Shown: piece by piece, positions 9,060 through 19,046 of the stretch
Layout of the letters: the number at the start of each line of letters is the position of its first letter
Position numbering within the stretch: position 1 is the stretch's first letter
Source: DASUBV01 sp963725175
Lineage (GTDB): Bacteria; Actinomycetota; Actinomycetes; Streptosporangiales; Streptosporangiaceae
Assembly (NCBI GenBank): GCA_963725175.1
Contig: CAVRXH010000006.1
Location: 7,130,001-7,194,000 of the forward strand
Direction: 5' to 3'
DNA: 64,000 nucleotides
The notes under the pieces: generated by a model
Told to the model about the DNA's origin: nothing
The model's input: the letters and a program-made list of their open reading frames with translations, nothing else
Database searches by the model: none
Translations under genes and position numbers: made by a program

Positions 9060-10860
9060 ACCCGGCCACGGCGCTGGCCGCGGTCCTCACCGACGAGCTG
9101 CTGCGCTGCGGGCTGCGCGAGGCGGTGGTGGCGCCGGGATCGCGCAGCGCGCCGCTGGCGATGGCCCTGTACGAGGCTGCACTGTATGAGGCTGCACTGC
9201 ACGAGGCCGCGGTGACCGGCGGTCCCGGCGGGCTGCGGCTGCACGTGCGGGCCGATGAGCGGTCGGCGGCGTTCCTGGCGCTCGGGCTGGCCAAGGCCAG
9301 CGGCGCGCCGGTCGCCGTGGTCTGTACCTCGGGCACCGCCGCCGCGCACTTCCACGCCGCCGTCATCGAGGCCGACGAGTCCTTCGTGCCGCTGCTCGTG
9401 CTCACCGCGGACCGGCCGCCCGAGCTGCGCGGCACCGGGGCGAACCAGACGATCGACCAGGTCAAGCTGTACGGAGGCGCGGTCCGCTGGTTCTGCGAGG
9501 TGGGCGTGCCCGAGGATGGCGTGATCGGGCCGGCACCGCGCAGGCGGGGTACTGGCGGTCGCTGGCCTGCCGGGCGCACGCCCTGGCCAGCGGCGCGGCG
9601 GGCGGGGCGCCGGGGCCGGTGCACCTGAACCTGGCGTTCCGTGACCCGCTGGTGCCTGGTGCCGGCGACGCGGCCGGGCCGGCGGCGCTGGCCGCGGCGG
9701 GGACGCTGGCGGCCGGGCTGGCCGGGCGGCCCGGCGGCGCGCCGTGGACTCGCGCGGTCCCGGCGGGCGGCGGTGCTGGCGGCCCGGCCGCCGGGACGCT
9801 GGAGCTGCCGTGGGTGCCGCGCGGCGCGGTGGTCTGCGGCGACGGCGTGCCTGACGCCGGGCCGCTGGTCGAGCTGGCCGAGCGGGCGGGCTGGCCGCTG
9901 CTGGCCGAGCCGTCCTCGGGCGCCCGGCGCGGCCCGGCGGCCGTGCCCGGCTACCCGTACCTGCTGGAGTCCGGGCCGTTCCTGGGCGGGCACCGGCCCG
10001 AGGTGATCGTCAGCGCGGGCCGCGCGGGCCTGACCCGAGGCCAGCTCGCTTTCCTGCGCCAGCCCGCCGCCCGGCACGTGGTGCTCGCCCAGGGCGCCGG
10101 GCGCTGGGCGGACCCGGCCCGCAGCGCCACCGACGTGGCCGGCGCGATCACGCTGGCCGGCGCCCCGCCGGCGGGCAGCCCGTCGCCGTGGCTGGAGTCC
10201 TGGCACGCGGCGGGGAGCGCCTGCCAGGACGCGGCGGGCAAGGTGCTGGACGAAGGCGGCCCTGGCGGCCCGCTGACCGAGCCCCGGCTGGCCCGCGACC
10301 TGGCCGCGCTGCTGCCGCCTGGCGCGCTGCTGTGGGCAGCCTCCAGCCTCCCGGCCAGGGACCTGGACCGGCACGCCCGGCCCAGGGACGGCCTGGCGAT
10401 CCTGGCCAGCAGGGGCACCAGCGGCATCGACGGGCTGGTGTCGTCTGCCGCCGGCGCGGCGCTGGCCTGGCAGCGGGCCGGCGGCGGCCAGGCCGCGGCG
10501 CTGCTCGGCGACCTGGCCCTGGTGCACGACAGCGCCGGGCTGATGACCGGCCCCGACGAGCCGCTGCCCGACCTGTGCCTGATCGTGGTGAACAACGACG
10601 GCGGCGGGATCTTCTCCGACCTGGAGCAGGCGGCGTTCCCCGGCCCGTTCGAGCGCGTCTTCGGCACCCCGCACGGCACCAGCGTGCCCGATCTCGCGGC
10701 GGCCGCCGGGCTGCCCTATGCCCGGATCGAGACCGCCGGGGACCTGCCCGCCGTGCTCGCCGGGGCCGGGCTGCGGCTGGCCGAGCTGCGGACCAGCCGG
10801 GCGGACGGCGCGGCGCTGCGTGCCCGGCTGCGCGCCGCGGCGCTGGCCGCCCTGCGATAG
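9056..10860 (+). CDS. menD: SEPHCHC synthase (menaquinone), one frameshift
   Basis: A thiamine-diphosphate enzyme that adds 2-oxoglutarate-derived succinic semialdehyde to isochorismate. The N-terminal frame has the MenD signature VAPGSRSAPLAMALYEAA, LGLAKASGAPVAVVCTSGTAAAHFHAAVIEADES and TADRPPELRGTGANQTIDQ. At about 9530 (VIGP to GTAQAGYWRSL, one missing G/C) it shifts into the frame that continues to 10860, with the ThDP-binding region GDLALVHDSAG...VVNNDGGGIFSDLEQ. Joined, the product is of normal length (about 600 residues). Codons 38–52 are an in-frame triplication of ALYEA. A bidirectional hairpin follows the stop. Confidence 0.9.
9167..9211 (+). repeat. 15-bp in-frame tandem repeat in menD
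   Basis: Three adjacent 15-bp units (9167–9181, 9182–9196, 9197–9211) encode LYEAA, LYEAA and LHEAA. The copies differ by a few third-position changes. They lengthen a helix in the N-terminal domain of MenD. Confidence 0.75.
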
Positions 10861-10865
10861 CGAGA

Positions 10866-10895
10866 AGCCCCCGGCGGCGGCCCGCGCCGGGGGCT
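10866..10895. terminator. bidirectional terminator between menD and oppB
   Basis: A perfect 11-bp inverted repeat (10866–10876 AGCCCCCGGCG and 10885–10895) with an 8-base loop lies between the convergent menD (+) and oppB (-) genes, 5 bases past menD. It can serve both transcripts. Confidence 0.75.
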
Positions 10896-10915
10896 CCCTT
10901 GCTTGCCGAGACTGG

Positions 10916-11885
10916 CTAGGTGATCCGGACGCGCGGGTCGAGGACCGAGTACAGCAGGTCGACGATGATGTTGGCGAAGACCACGAACGCCGACGCCAGC
11001 AGCACGAACGCGAGGATCGTGGGCAGGTCGCCGTTGCTGATGGCGGTGACCGCATCCTGGCCCAGGCCGCCGACGCCGAACACCGTCTCCACCACGACCA
11101 CGCCGCCGAGCAGCGAGCCGACGTCGATGCCGAGCTGGGACACCACCGGGGTCAGCGCGCCGCGCAGCGCGTGCCGGTAGACCACCCGGCGCTCGCTCAG
11201 GCCCTTGGCACGGGCCGTCCTGATGTAGTCCTCGCCGAGAGTGTCGAGCAGCGAGCCGCGCGACAGCCGGGTGTAGACGGCGGCCTGGACGGTGGCCAGG
11301 GTGACCCAGGGCAGGATCATCGCCCCGGCCCACGGGCCGATCCCGGCCGTCAGGGGCACGTAGCCGGTGTTGATCCAGTGGTAGCCGTGCTCGTTCAGCG
11401 GTAGGTAGATCAGCAGCAGCAGCACCTCGCCGAGCACGAACGTCGGCATGGACAGCCCGACGAGGACGCCGACGGTGGCCAGCCGGTCGAAGAGGCTGCG
11501 GGCCCTGGTGGCGCTCAGGATGCCGACCGCCAGGCCGACGATCAGCCACAGCACCACGCCGCCGACCAGGACCGACGCGGTGCGCGGCAGGTCCCTGGCG
11601 ACGATGGAGGCCACGGTGACCCCGCCGTTGTAGTACGACAGGCCCAGGTTGCCGTGCACCAGCCGGTCCAGGAAGTGCCAGTACTGGGTGAGGATCGGCT
11701 GGTTCAGGCCGAGGTTGCGGGTGACCTCGGCGATGATCTGGCGAGGTGGCCGCCCGGCCCGCGAGCTGGCGGGCGACGATCTCCGGGTTCCTGGCGAAGA
11801 ACAGGAAGAATGCCAGGGTGCTGACGAGCCACAGGACGACGATGCCGGACAGGATCCTGCGGATCAGGAAGCGCGTGAGTGCCAT
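10916..11885 (-). CDS. oppB: oligopeptide/dipeptide ABC transporter permease (OppB/DppB type), one frameshift
   Basis: One of two membrane permeases of the peptide importer. The N-terminal frame from ATG 11885 shows MALTRFLIRRILSGIVVLWLVSTLAFFLFF (first membrane helix); the frame then breaks at about 11740 and resumes with HGNLGLSYYNGG...VARDLPRTASVLVGGVVLWLIVG. The binding-protein-dependent transport EAA loop is EDYIRTARAKGLSERRVVYRHALRGALTPVVSQ, and the protein ends VDLLYSVLDPRVRIT, typical of OppB. It is the last gene of the oppA-D-F-C-B operon, 13 bases after oppC. Confidence 0.88.
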
Positions 11886-11898
11886 GGTGGTCGGATCC

Positions 11899-12964
11899 TC
11901 AGGCGGTCGGCGGCTGGTCGGGCCGGGCGGACGGGTCAGGACTGGCGGCCGTGGGGCCGGAGCCGCGGCCGGAGCGGGCGGACCTGGCGGCGCTGCGCCT
12001 GGCGCGCCTGGCCTTGCCGGCCGCGAAGATGCGCTCGGTGCGCGGGTCCATCGCGTCCCGCACGCCGTCGCCGAGCAGGTTGAAGGCGATGGTGGTGATC
12101 ACCAGGGCCAGCGGCCGGGAAGACCAGGTACCACCAGGCCACGTCGTAGTAGGCCTGGGCGCCTGCCAGGATGTTGCCCCAGCTCGCCGTCGGCGGCTGC
12201 ACGCCGAGGCCCAGGAAGTCCAGGGTGGCCTCGAAGACGATGGCCGCCGGGATGGACAGCGTGGCCAGCACCAGCACCGGGGCGAGCAGGTTCGGCAGGA
12301 TGTCGATGAACATGATCCGCCACGGCCCGGCGCCCAGCGACCTGGCCGCCTCGATGTACTCCTTCTCCTTGATGGACAGCGCCTGGCCGCGGACCACGCG
12401 GGAGATGCCGGCCCAGGAGAAGAACGAGATGACCGCGATGACGATCGGCAGGCTGGGCCCGAACACCACGGCCAGGGACAGCGCCAGCACGATGTAGGGG
12501 AAGGCGAGCACGGAGTCGATGATCCGGGCCAGCACCGCGTCCACCCAGCCGCCGAAGTAGCCGCTGATCAGGCCGACGGAGACGCCGGCCACGGTGCCGA
12601 TCAGGGTGGTGACGATGCCGACGAACAGCGAGATCTGCGCGCCGTAGATGATCCGGACGAACAGGTCGCGGCCGAGCTCGTCGGTGCCGAACCAGAAGTG
12701 GCTGCCCGGCGCGACCGGCTGGCCGCTGGCCGACAGGCCGGTGTTGGGGTACACGGCGCTGGGCGAGTGCCCGGCCAGCGAGGCGAACAGCGGCGCCGCG
12801 ATCGCGCAGGCCGCGATCAGCACGATGACGATCATCGAGGCCACGGCCATCTTGTCGTGCCGCAGCCGCTGCCAGGTCAGCCACCACTGGCTGCGGCCCT
12901 GGATCGCGATGCCGCCGGTGTCCTCGACGGTCTTGGCCTGGAACTCAAGCTCGCTGATGCTCAT
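11899..12964 (-). CDS. oppC: oligopeptide/dipeptide ABC transporter permease (OppC/DppC type), one frameshift
   Basis: The second permease of the peptide importer. It starts at ATG 12964 (MSISELEFQAK), overlapping the oppF stop as ATGA. Seen: a first helix MIVIVLIAACAIAAPLF, the OppC signature FWFGTDELGRDLFVRIIYGAQISLFVG, and the EAA loop KEYIEAARSLGAGPWRIMFIDILPNLLAPVLV. At about 12115 the frame shifts (YLVFPAAG to VITTIAFNLLGDGVRDAMDPRTER), restoring the usual C terminus of the family and a stop at 11899. The frameshift would otherwise make it look fused to oppF in one long frame. Confidence 0.88.
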
Positions 12965-14059
12965 CGCGACTGCCCTCCTGCGGAACGGCCGGCGCGGGCC
13001 AGGACTTCGCCATCCAGGACCGGGAAGTGGCAGGCCGTGACGTGCGTCACCGGGTCGCCCGCCTTGACCTCCAGCTGCGGGGTCTCGCTGGCCGCACATC
13101 TCCTGCGCCTTGGGGCAGCGCGGGTGGAACCGGCAGCCGGCGGGCGGGTTGATCGGGGACGGCACGTCGCCGGTGAGGATGATCCGCTGGCGGGTGGCCG
13201 CCGCCTCGGGGTCGGCGGCGGGCGCGGCCGACAGCAGCGCGTTGGTGTAAGGGTGGCGCGGCGAGTCGTAGACCGGGTCCTTCGGGCCCGCCTCGGCGAT
13301 CCGGCCCAGGTACATGACGATGACCGAGTCGCTGACGTGCCGCACGACCTCCAGGTCATGCGCGATGAACAGGTAGGACAGGCCGAAGTCCTGCTGCAGG
13401 TCGGCCAGCAGGTTGAGCACCTGGGCCTGGATCGACACGTCCAGTGCCGAGACCGGCTCGTCGCAGATGATCAGCTTGGGCCGCAGCGCCAGCGCCCTGG
13501 CGACGCCGATGCGCTGGCGCTGGCCGCCGGAGAACTCCGCCGGGTACCTGTTGAAGTGCTCGGGGTTCAGGCCGACCCGCTCCATCAGCTCCTGGACGGC
13601 CTTCTTGCGCTCGCCGCCGGTGGCGGTCTTGTGCACCGCGAACGGGTCGCCGATGATCGAGCCGACCCGGCGGCGCGGGTTCAGCGAGCCGTACGGGTCC
13701 TGGAAGATCATCTGGATCTCGCGGCGGAACGGCTGCATCTGCCGCCGGGACAGGTTGGTGATGTCCTTGCCCTCGAACGTGATCTTGCCGGAGGTCGCCG
13801 GGATCAGCCCGGCGACGCACCGGGCCAGCGTGGACTTGCCGCAGCCGGTCTCGCCGACCAGGCCGATGGTCTGGCCCCGGCCGATGGTCAGCGAGACGCC
13901 GTCCACCGCCTGGACCTGCGCGACCGTGCGGCTGATCAGGCCGCCGCCCTTGACCGGGAAGTGCTTGACCAGGTTGTCGACGCGCACCAGCACGTCATCG
14001 TCCAGGTCAGCCTCGGTCGGCCACGAGTTCGCGGCGTCGCGCGGCAGCGTCTCACTCAT
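12961..14059 (-). CDS. oppF: oligopeptide ABC transporter ATP-binding protein (OppF/DppF type), one frameshift
   Basis: One of the two ATPases that power peptide uptake. Seen: Walker A GETGCGKST, Q-loop MIFQDPYGSLNPRRRV, signature FSGGQRQRIGVARAL, Walker B KLIICDEPVSALD, H-loop IAHDLEVV, and the oligopeptide-transporter C-terminal motif PINPPAGCRFHPRCPKAQEMC. The frame shifts at about 13095 (inserted G in TGC-GCC); the corrected end is ASETPQLEVKAGDPVTHVTACHF...AGGQSR, with its TGA at 12963–12961 overlapping the oppC start. Confidence 0.9.
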
Positions 14060-15151
14060 GCGATCACGCTTCCCTCGGATTCAGGGGCTGCCGCGATGCT
14101 GGCGGCGACCTTGGCGGCGGCGTCGTGCCGGCCCTGGCACCACGGCCCGCTTGCGCAGCTCCTCGGCCTCCTCCGCCGTGCCGGCCGCGTCGGCGGGCAG
14201 CCAGCAGGCCGACCGGTGCTCGCCGGCCGCGCCGACCGCGATGAGCTGCGGCTCCTCGGTCAGGCAGCGGTCCATGACGTAGGCGCACCGGGGGTGGAAG
14301 GCGCAGCCAGATGGCAGGTTGATCAGGCTGGGCGGCTGGCCGGTGATCGGCTTGAGCCGCTCGCCGGCCGCCGAGCTGTTCGGGATCGACTCCAGCAGGC
14401 CCTTGGTGTAGGGGTGGTGCGGCTCGTAGAAGATGTCGTGCTTGCTGGCCTTCTCGGCGGCCCGGCCGGCGTACATCACCAGGACGTCGTCGGCGATGTC
14501 GGCGACCACGCCGAGGTCGTGGGTGATCATGATCAGCGCCGTGTCCGACTCCTGCTGGAGCCGGATCAGCAGGTCCAGGATCTGGGCCTGGACCGTGGCG
14601 TCCAGCGCGGTGGTGGGCTCGTCGGCGATGATCAGCTTGGGGGTCAGGGCCAGCGCCATGGCGATCATGGCCCGCTGCCGCATGCCGCCGGAGAACTGGT
14701 GCGGGTAGTCGTTGACCCGCTGCTTGGGATGGGGGATGCCGACCCTGGCCAGCAGCTCGATGGCCCGCTCCCTGGCCTGCTTCTTCGTCACTGACTTGTC
14801 GTGCGACCGGATCATCTCGCAGATCTGCCAGCCCACCCGGTAGAGCGGGTGCAGGCTGGTCAGCGGATCCTGGAAGATGACCGCGATCTCCGCGCCGCGG
14901 ACCCGGCGGAGCTGCTCGGGCCGCAGGGTCAGCAGGTCGGCCCCGTCGAACATGGCCTGGCCCGACACCTCGCCGCCGGGCGCGAGCCCGAGCAGGGTCT
15001 GGGTCAGCACGGTCTTGCCGCTGCCGGACTCACCGACGATGCCGAGCGTGCGCCCGGTGTCGACGTTGAAGGAGACCCCGCGGACCGCTTTCACAACGCC
15101 GTCGGCGGTGGGGAAGCTCACCCGCAGGTCGGTTACCTCGAGCAGGCTCAA
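14056..15151 (-). CDS. oppD: oligopeptide ABC transporter ATP-binding protein (OppD/DppD type), probable late frameshift
   Basis: The partner ATPase of OppF. Seen: Walker A GESGSGKTV, VIFQDPLTSLHPLYRVG, signature FSGGMRQRAMIAMAL, Walker B LIIADEPTTALD, switch MITHDLGVV and the PSGCAFHPRCAY zinc-finger-like C-terminal motif. The uninterrupted frame stops at 14081 with a basic tail (PARRRRQGRRQ). Shifting frame at about 14145 instead gives HDAAAKVAASIAAAPESEGSVIA and a stop overlapping the oppF start (ATGA at 14059–14056), matching the coupled layout of the rest of the operon. I therefore place the natural end at 14056. Confidence 0.88.
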
Positions 15152-15297
15152 TGCATGCCTCCGAATGGGCCTATATGCTCATAAATTGTACGAAACCTAC
15201 AGGTCTCGCGGCTGGTAAGCAACTGCCGCCTCAAAAGCCCCCGTGCCCAGACAGTACCCCTGTCCGGGTACGGATCATTCCTATCGTTCCTACGCTT

Positions 15298-15338
15298 GAG
15301 CCCGGCCGGGATATGCAGGGCGTACCCCGGCCGGGCTC
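15298..15338 (-). terminator. hairpin between oppA and oppD
   Basis: A perfect 13-bp inverted repeat (15298–15310 and 15326–15338) with a 15-base loop, 16 bases past the oppA stop. In this position it would act as a partial terminator or as an mRNA-stabilising structure, allowing more binding protein than ATPase and permease to be made. The level effect is inferred. Confidence 0.65.
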
Positions 15339-15353
15339 TGCGCTAGGCCATGC

Positions 15354-17222
15354 TTACTGGTCGGCCTTCTTGATGTAGATGTTGGTGATGTCCGTCTGGC
15401 CGATGTTCGGGCTCCACAGCACCGTGGACGAGCCGGGGCTCGCCACGCGAGAACTGCTGAAGATCGGGTCGAACTGGTCGATGAGCGGGATCATCACCGC
15501 GTCCTGCTGGGCGATGAGGTCAACCTGGTGCCACAGCGGCGCGGCAGCGGTCGCGTTCGGCGCCTTGAGGGCCTTGGCGATGTCGCTGTCCACCGTCTTG
15601 TTGCTGTAGCAGCCGTAGTTGATCGTGTTGAGCGCGCAGTCAGTCTGGAAGAAGGGCTGCACGGTGGTACGGCCGTTGTCGCCGAAGTAGTCGGGGATCC
15701 ACGCCGGCTGCGCGACATCCCACTGGCTCGGCTTGTTGTTCTGCGGGGCGTTGCCGAGGGTCACGAAGTAGCTCGAGATCGGCTCGGACTTGCCCTGCAG
15801 CTTGATGCCGCACGCGGCGAAGCTGGCCTGCACGGACTGGAACAGCGCGGTGTTGACGCTGTCGTTGATGTACAGGTCGGTCAGGGTCACGCCGTGCGGG
15901 TAGCCCGCCTGGGAGAGGAGGGTCTTGCACTTGCTGGCGTTGCCCTGGTTGTTCGGCGTGTTGTACAGGGTGATCGGCTGGTAGCCCACGTTGCCCGGCG
16001 GGATCGCCGTGTTGATGACCTTGGCAACGGCGGGGCCGCCGAACAGCTTCTGGACGGCCGACTTGTTGATCGCGAACTCCATCGCCTGCCGCACCTTGAG
16101 CTTGCCCATGGCGCCGCCGGAGTCGGGGCTGCGGAGGTTGAACACCACGTACGGGTTGGTGTTGCTCCACGGCCACAGCTTGAAGTTCGGGTTCTTGGAC
16201 GCGAGCATCCCGGCGATCAGGTCCGGCGGGAAGGAGGTGTCCATCATCAGGTCCTCGGGCGAGCCCGAGCCGTTGGTGGTCGCCTTGAGCTCGTCCACCT
16301 GGGTGGTGGCGTTGGTCTGGCCCAGGGTGATCACGATCGAGTTGACCCACTGGTGACGCAGCGGGTCAGTCGACTGCTTCCAGAACTTGTTCCTGGTCAG
16401 CACGACCTGCTTGCCGGGGGTGTACGACGTGATGTTGTACGGCCCGTCGGACATCATGTGCTCGCGCATCTGGTTGCTGTCCGGCAGGTAGCCGTCGTAC
16501 TCAACCGGGCGCGCGGAGTTGAAGGGCATCGCCAGGATGTCCAGGAAGTCACCCGCGGGCTGCGTCAGGTGGAACACGATCGTCGAGGAGTTCGGCGTCG
16601 TGATGCCCGAGATGGCGTGGGTGTTCTGGTAGTTGGCGATGTTCACCGCGGTCGGCTTGTGCGCCTTGTTGCCGAAGTACTTCGTCTCAGCGTTGAAGTA
16701 GCCGGCGAACCCGGTAATCGTCGAGATGAAGTAGCCGGAGTTGCCAACCGGGGCGATCGGGTTGGCGAACGCCTTGTACTCCCGCAGGAAGTCCTGCGAG
16801 GTGACCTGGCGGCCGTTGTTCCAGTCCACGCCCGGCTTGATGTGGAACGTGTAGGTGGTGCCGTTGTCGGTGATGTCGCCGTTCGCCGTGGTGGGAACGA
16901 CGGTCGCCACGTCGGCGGCCGGCGTGGTGTCCTTCAGCCAGCCGGCGTCACCCAGCGCCGTGGTGTTGACATCCGGGTAGCTCACGAGCTGGCGGGTGTA
17001 CGCGCGCTCGATCATGTAGTCCCAGGTGCCGTAGGCAGAGACCGGGTCAAAGTGGTCCTGGCCGCTGGCGGCAACGACGTGCAGCGTTCCGCCCGGGGTC
17101 GGCGTGTTCGAGCTGGCCGCCGACGAGCTCCCCGAGGACGAAGACTTCCCGCAGGCTGCGAGCCCCGTGGCGGCCAGGGCCACCACAGTGAGCGCGGCAA
17201 GCCGCTGGGGTAGAGGTTTCAT
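15354..17222 (-). CDS. oppA: oligopeptide-binding lipoprotein of the ABC transporter (SBP family 5)
   Basis: The extracytoplasmic solute-binding subunit of the importer. The signal peptide (MKPLPQRLAALTVVALAATGLAAC) ends in a lipobox LAAC, so the protein is lipid-anchored on the outer face of the membrane. It is followed by a Ser-rich linker and a family 5 binding fold (GGTLHVVAASGQDHFDPVSAYG, TYTFHIKPGVDWNNGRQVTSQDF, the KLKVRQAMEFAINKSAV motif). About 622 residues, without frameshift. I prefer ATG 17222 over the TTG two codons upstream because AAGGAG lies seven bases before it. Codon use is less GC-extreme than in the neighbouring genes. Its ligand, presumed a peptide, is not predictable. 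Confidence 0.92.
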   Translation of the reverse strand: MKPLPQRLAALTVVALAATGLAACGKSSSSGSSSAASSNTPTPGGTLHVVAASGQDHFDPVSAYGTWDYMIERAYTRQLVSYPDVNTTALGDAGWLKDTTPAADVATVVPTTANGDITDNGTTYTFHIKPGVDWNNGRQVTSQDFLREYKAFANPIAPVGNSGYFISTITGFAGYFNAETKYFGNKAHKPTAVNIANYQNTHAISGITTPNSSTIVFHLTQPAGDFLDILAMPFNSARPVEYDGYLPDSNQMREHMMSDGPYNITSYTPGKQVVLTRNKFWKQSTDPLRHQWVNSIVITLGQTNATTQVDELKATTNGSGSPEDLMMDTSFPPDLIAGMLASKNPNFKLWPWSNTNPYVVFNLRSPDSGGAMGKLKVRQAMEFAINKSAVQKLFGGPAVAKVINTAIPPGNVGYQPITLYNTPNNQGNASKCKTLLSQAGYPHGVTLTDLYINDSVNTALFQSVQASFAACGIKLQGKSEPISSYFVTLGNAPQNNKPSQWDVAQPAWIPDYFGDNGRTTVQPFFQTDCALNTINYGCYSNKTVDSDIAKALKAPNATAAAPLWHQVDLIAQQDAVMIPLIDQFDPIFSSSRVASPGSSTVLWSPNIGQTDITNIYIKKADQ

Positions 17223-17260
17223 GAGCAAGCTCCTTCTGGCCTGACATGCGGCTCAGGCAC

Positions 17261-17272
17261 GTTACCGGTAAC
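17261..17272. promoter_or_regulatory. 12-bp palindrome, candidate operator of the opp operon
   Basis: GTTACCGGTAAC is a perfect palindrome located just after the predicted oppA promoter and about 38 bases before the start codon, a typical place for a repressor site. No regulator is known for it; this is inference from position and symmetry. Confidence 0.4.
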
Positions 17273-17280
17273 TCTTAGTG

Positions 17281-17308
17281 ATTACACGAGCCACGCGCTG
17301 TCTGTCCA
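17281..17308 (-). promoter_or_regulatory. candidate sigma-70-type promoter of oppA
   Basis: Reading the minus strand, TGGACA (17308–17303) and TGTAAT (17286–17281) are separated by 16 bases; each matches the consensus at five of six positions. The start site would fall near 17275, placing the 12-bp palindrome just inside the transcript. Confidence 0.45.
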
Positions 17309-17591
17309 CCCAGCCGGACGAAGCCATCGAAAGCGGTTACAGAACCGCAACCGTGCTGTGACAATGTGACCGGAACGTGGCCCTGAGGTGCGCAGGCTGC
17401 TCCGGGGAGTCCGTTTTCCGCAGGTCAACGGCGGGCCCACTTTTGTTACTCTCCGTGGTCGCTGAATCGCTGTGCAGGGGTCCAGGCGGGGGTACCAGGG
17501 CGATCTGGGCAGCGGGCCCGCGGTGACCGTGCACGGGCCGTTGCCGCCGGCCCCGGTCCCGTGACTTGGGCCGAGCTTCAGCCCCCGAGCT
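17309..17591. other. intergenic region between menF and oppA
   Basis: With the promoter and palindrome described separately, the rest of this 369-base gap (17223–17591) holds no gene I can support. The only open frame (17337–17534, minus) has no recognisable family and no good start. Confidence 0.5.
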
Positions 17592-18969
17592 TCAGCCCTC
17601 CAGGGCCTGGCGCATCGGCCGGAACTTGGCCACCGTCTCGGCCAGCTCGGCCGGCGGCCGGGAATCGGCCACGATGCCGCAGCCGGCGATCAGCCTGGCA
17701 TGCGCGCCGCTGATCTCGCCGCAGCGCAGCGCGATGCACCACTCGCCGTTCCCGCGGTCATCCACCCAGCCCACCGGCCCGGCGTAGCGGCCCCGGTCCA
17801 TGCCCTCCAGCTCGCGGATGACCTCCATCGCCGTCTCCGTCGGGGTCCCGCATACCGCGGCCGAGGGGTGCAGCAGCGCGGCCAGGGTCAGGGCCGAGGC
17901 GTCCCTGGCCAGCGTCCCGCGCATCGGGGTGGCCAGGTGCTGCACGTCGGCCAGGCGCAGCAGCGCGGGCCCGGCCGCCACCTCCAGCCGCTCGCACAGC
18001 GGGGCGAGCACCTCGGCGACGGACTCCGCCGCGTACCTGTGCTCCTCGGCCTCCTTGGCGGAGGACAGCAGCCTGGCTGACAGCTCATCGTCCTCGGCCG
18101 GGCTGCCGCCCCTGGGCACCGTGCCGGCCAGCACCAGCGAGCTGACCGAGCTGCCCTCCCGGCGGACCAGCAGCTCCGGGCTTGACCCGGCCAGCCCGGC
18201 CACCACGAACGTGTAGCTGCCCGCCGACCGCGCGGCGAGCCTGGCCAGCAGGGCGGGCACGTCGATCGGGGCCGGGGTGATCGCGTGCAGGTCGCGGGCG
18301 AGCACCACCTTGGCCAGCTCGCCGGCCCGGATCCGGCGTACCGCGGCGGCCACCGCCTGCTCCCATTCCGGGGCGGACAGGCTCCCGTCGCTCCACCGCA
18401 GCCCGCTGGCCTCGGCCAGCGGCGGCTGTTCCGGTGCCCGTGCCCGTTCCGGTGCCCGGCCCTGCTCTGGTTCCCGCGCGGGTGCCGGTGCCTGCGCGGG
18501 TGCCGGCACCGGGGGCGCCGGCGCTGAGCGCCGCCCGCAGGGCCGGGCTCAGCGCGGCGGCCTCGCCGTCCGCGCCCTCGCCGACCGTGGTCAGCCAGGA
18601 CCGGCCGTCCCGGCGGGCCAGCAGCACCTGCGGGATCACCAGCACCGAGCCGTCCGAGGCCGGGTCGAAAGTGAAGCTGCCGAGCGCGACCAGCCCGGTG
18701 CCCGGCGCGCCCACCTCGTCAGTGACCCTGGCGCTGTCGCACAACTCGCGCAGCCACTTCTCGCCCGAGGTGAACCGGTCCGTCCCGGCCGGGAGGGTCA
18801 GCCGGGCCGCCTCGCCCCAGCCGGCCATGCCATCGCCGTCGTGCAGCCAGGCCACCGTGGCCGGGGCCGGAAGCGCCGCGAGCAGGTCGCCGGGATCACG
18901 GATCGCGACCGTCCGGACGGTGAGGTGGTCGGGCGCTGGCCGGCCTGCGTCCGGATGCTGGGCTCCCAC
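17592..18969 (-). CDS. menF: isochorismate synthase, frameshift in a simple repeat
   Basis: Converts chorismate to isochorismate, the first step of menaquinone synthesis, so it pairs with menE/menB/menC/menD upstream. The C-terminal chorismate-binding domain is complete: LAKVVLARD, LLVRREGSSVSSLVLAGTVPRGG, EAEEHRYAAESV, VQHLATPMRGTLARDAS, HPSAAVCGTPTETAMEVIRELEGMDRGRYAGPVGWVD and AGCGIVADSRPPAELAETVAKFRPMRQALEG. The N-terminal part from 18969 (MGAQHPDAGRPAPDHLTVRTV) is in another frame. The two frames meet inside a low-complexity GGTGCC-type repeat (about 18432–18511) that encodes GTRAGTGT in one frame and APAPAREPE in the other. A siderophore-type isochorismate synthase is the alternative, but no siderophore genes lie nearby. 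Confidence 0.85.
18432..18511. repeat. low-complexity GGTGCC/CGTGCC repeat inside menF
   Basis: Imperfect tandem short units related to CGGTGCCCGTGCC and GCGGGTGCCGGTGCC. The repeat sits exactly where the reading frame of menF is lost, so copy-number slippage or assembly collapse here would explain the break. Confidence 0.6.
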
Positions 18970-19046
18970 GGCAGACCACTCTAGTTCCGCTCGTTACGCC
19001 CTCGTGACCAGGGATCGCCGGCCGCTCTCGCGGCCGGTCCCGGCAG

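Noticed and set aside
11936..14059. Apparent natural fusion of an OppF ATPase with an OppC permease (707 residues)
   Set aside because: The junction lacks the conserved OppF C terminus, which exists in the next frame and ends in an ATGA overlap with a good oppC start. A single-base indel explains the fusion.
11879..14794. 971-residue open frame on the plus strand
   Set aside because: It is antisense to the opp ABC transporter genes, has Arg/Gly/Asp-rich composition typical of high-GC shadow frames, and matches no family.
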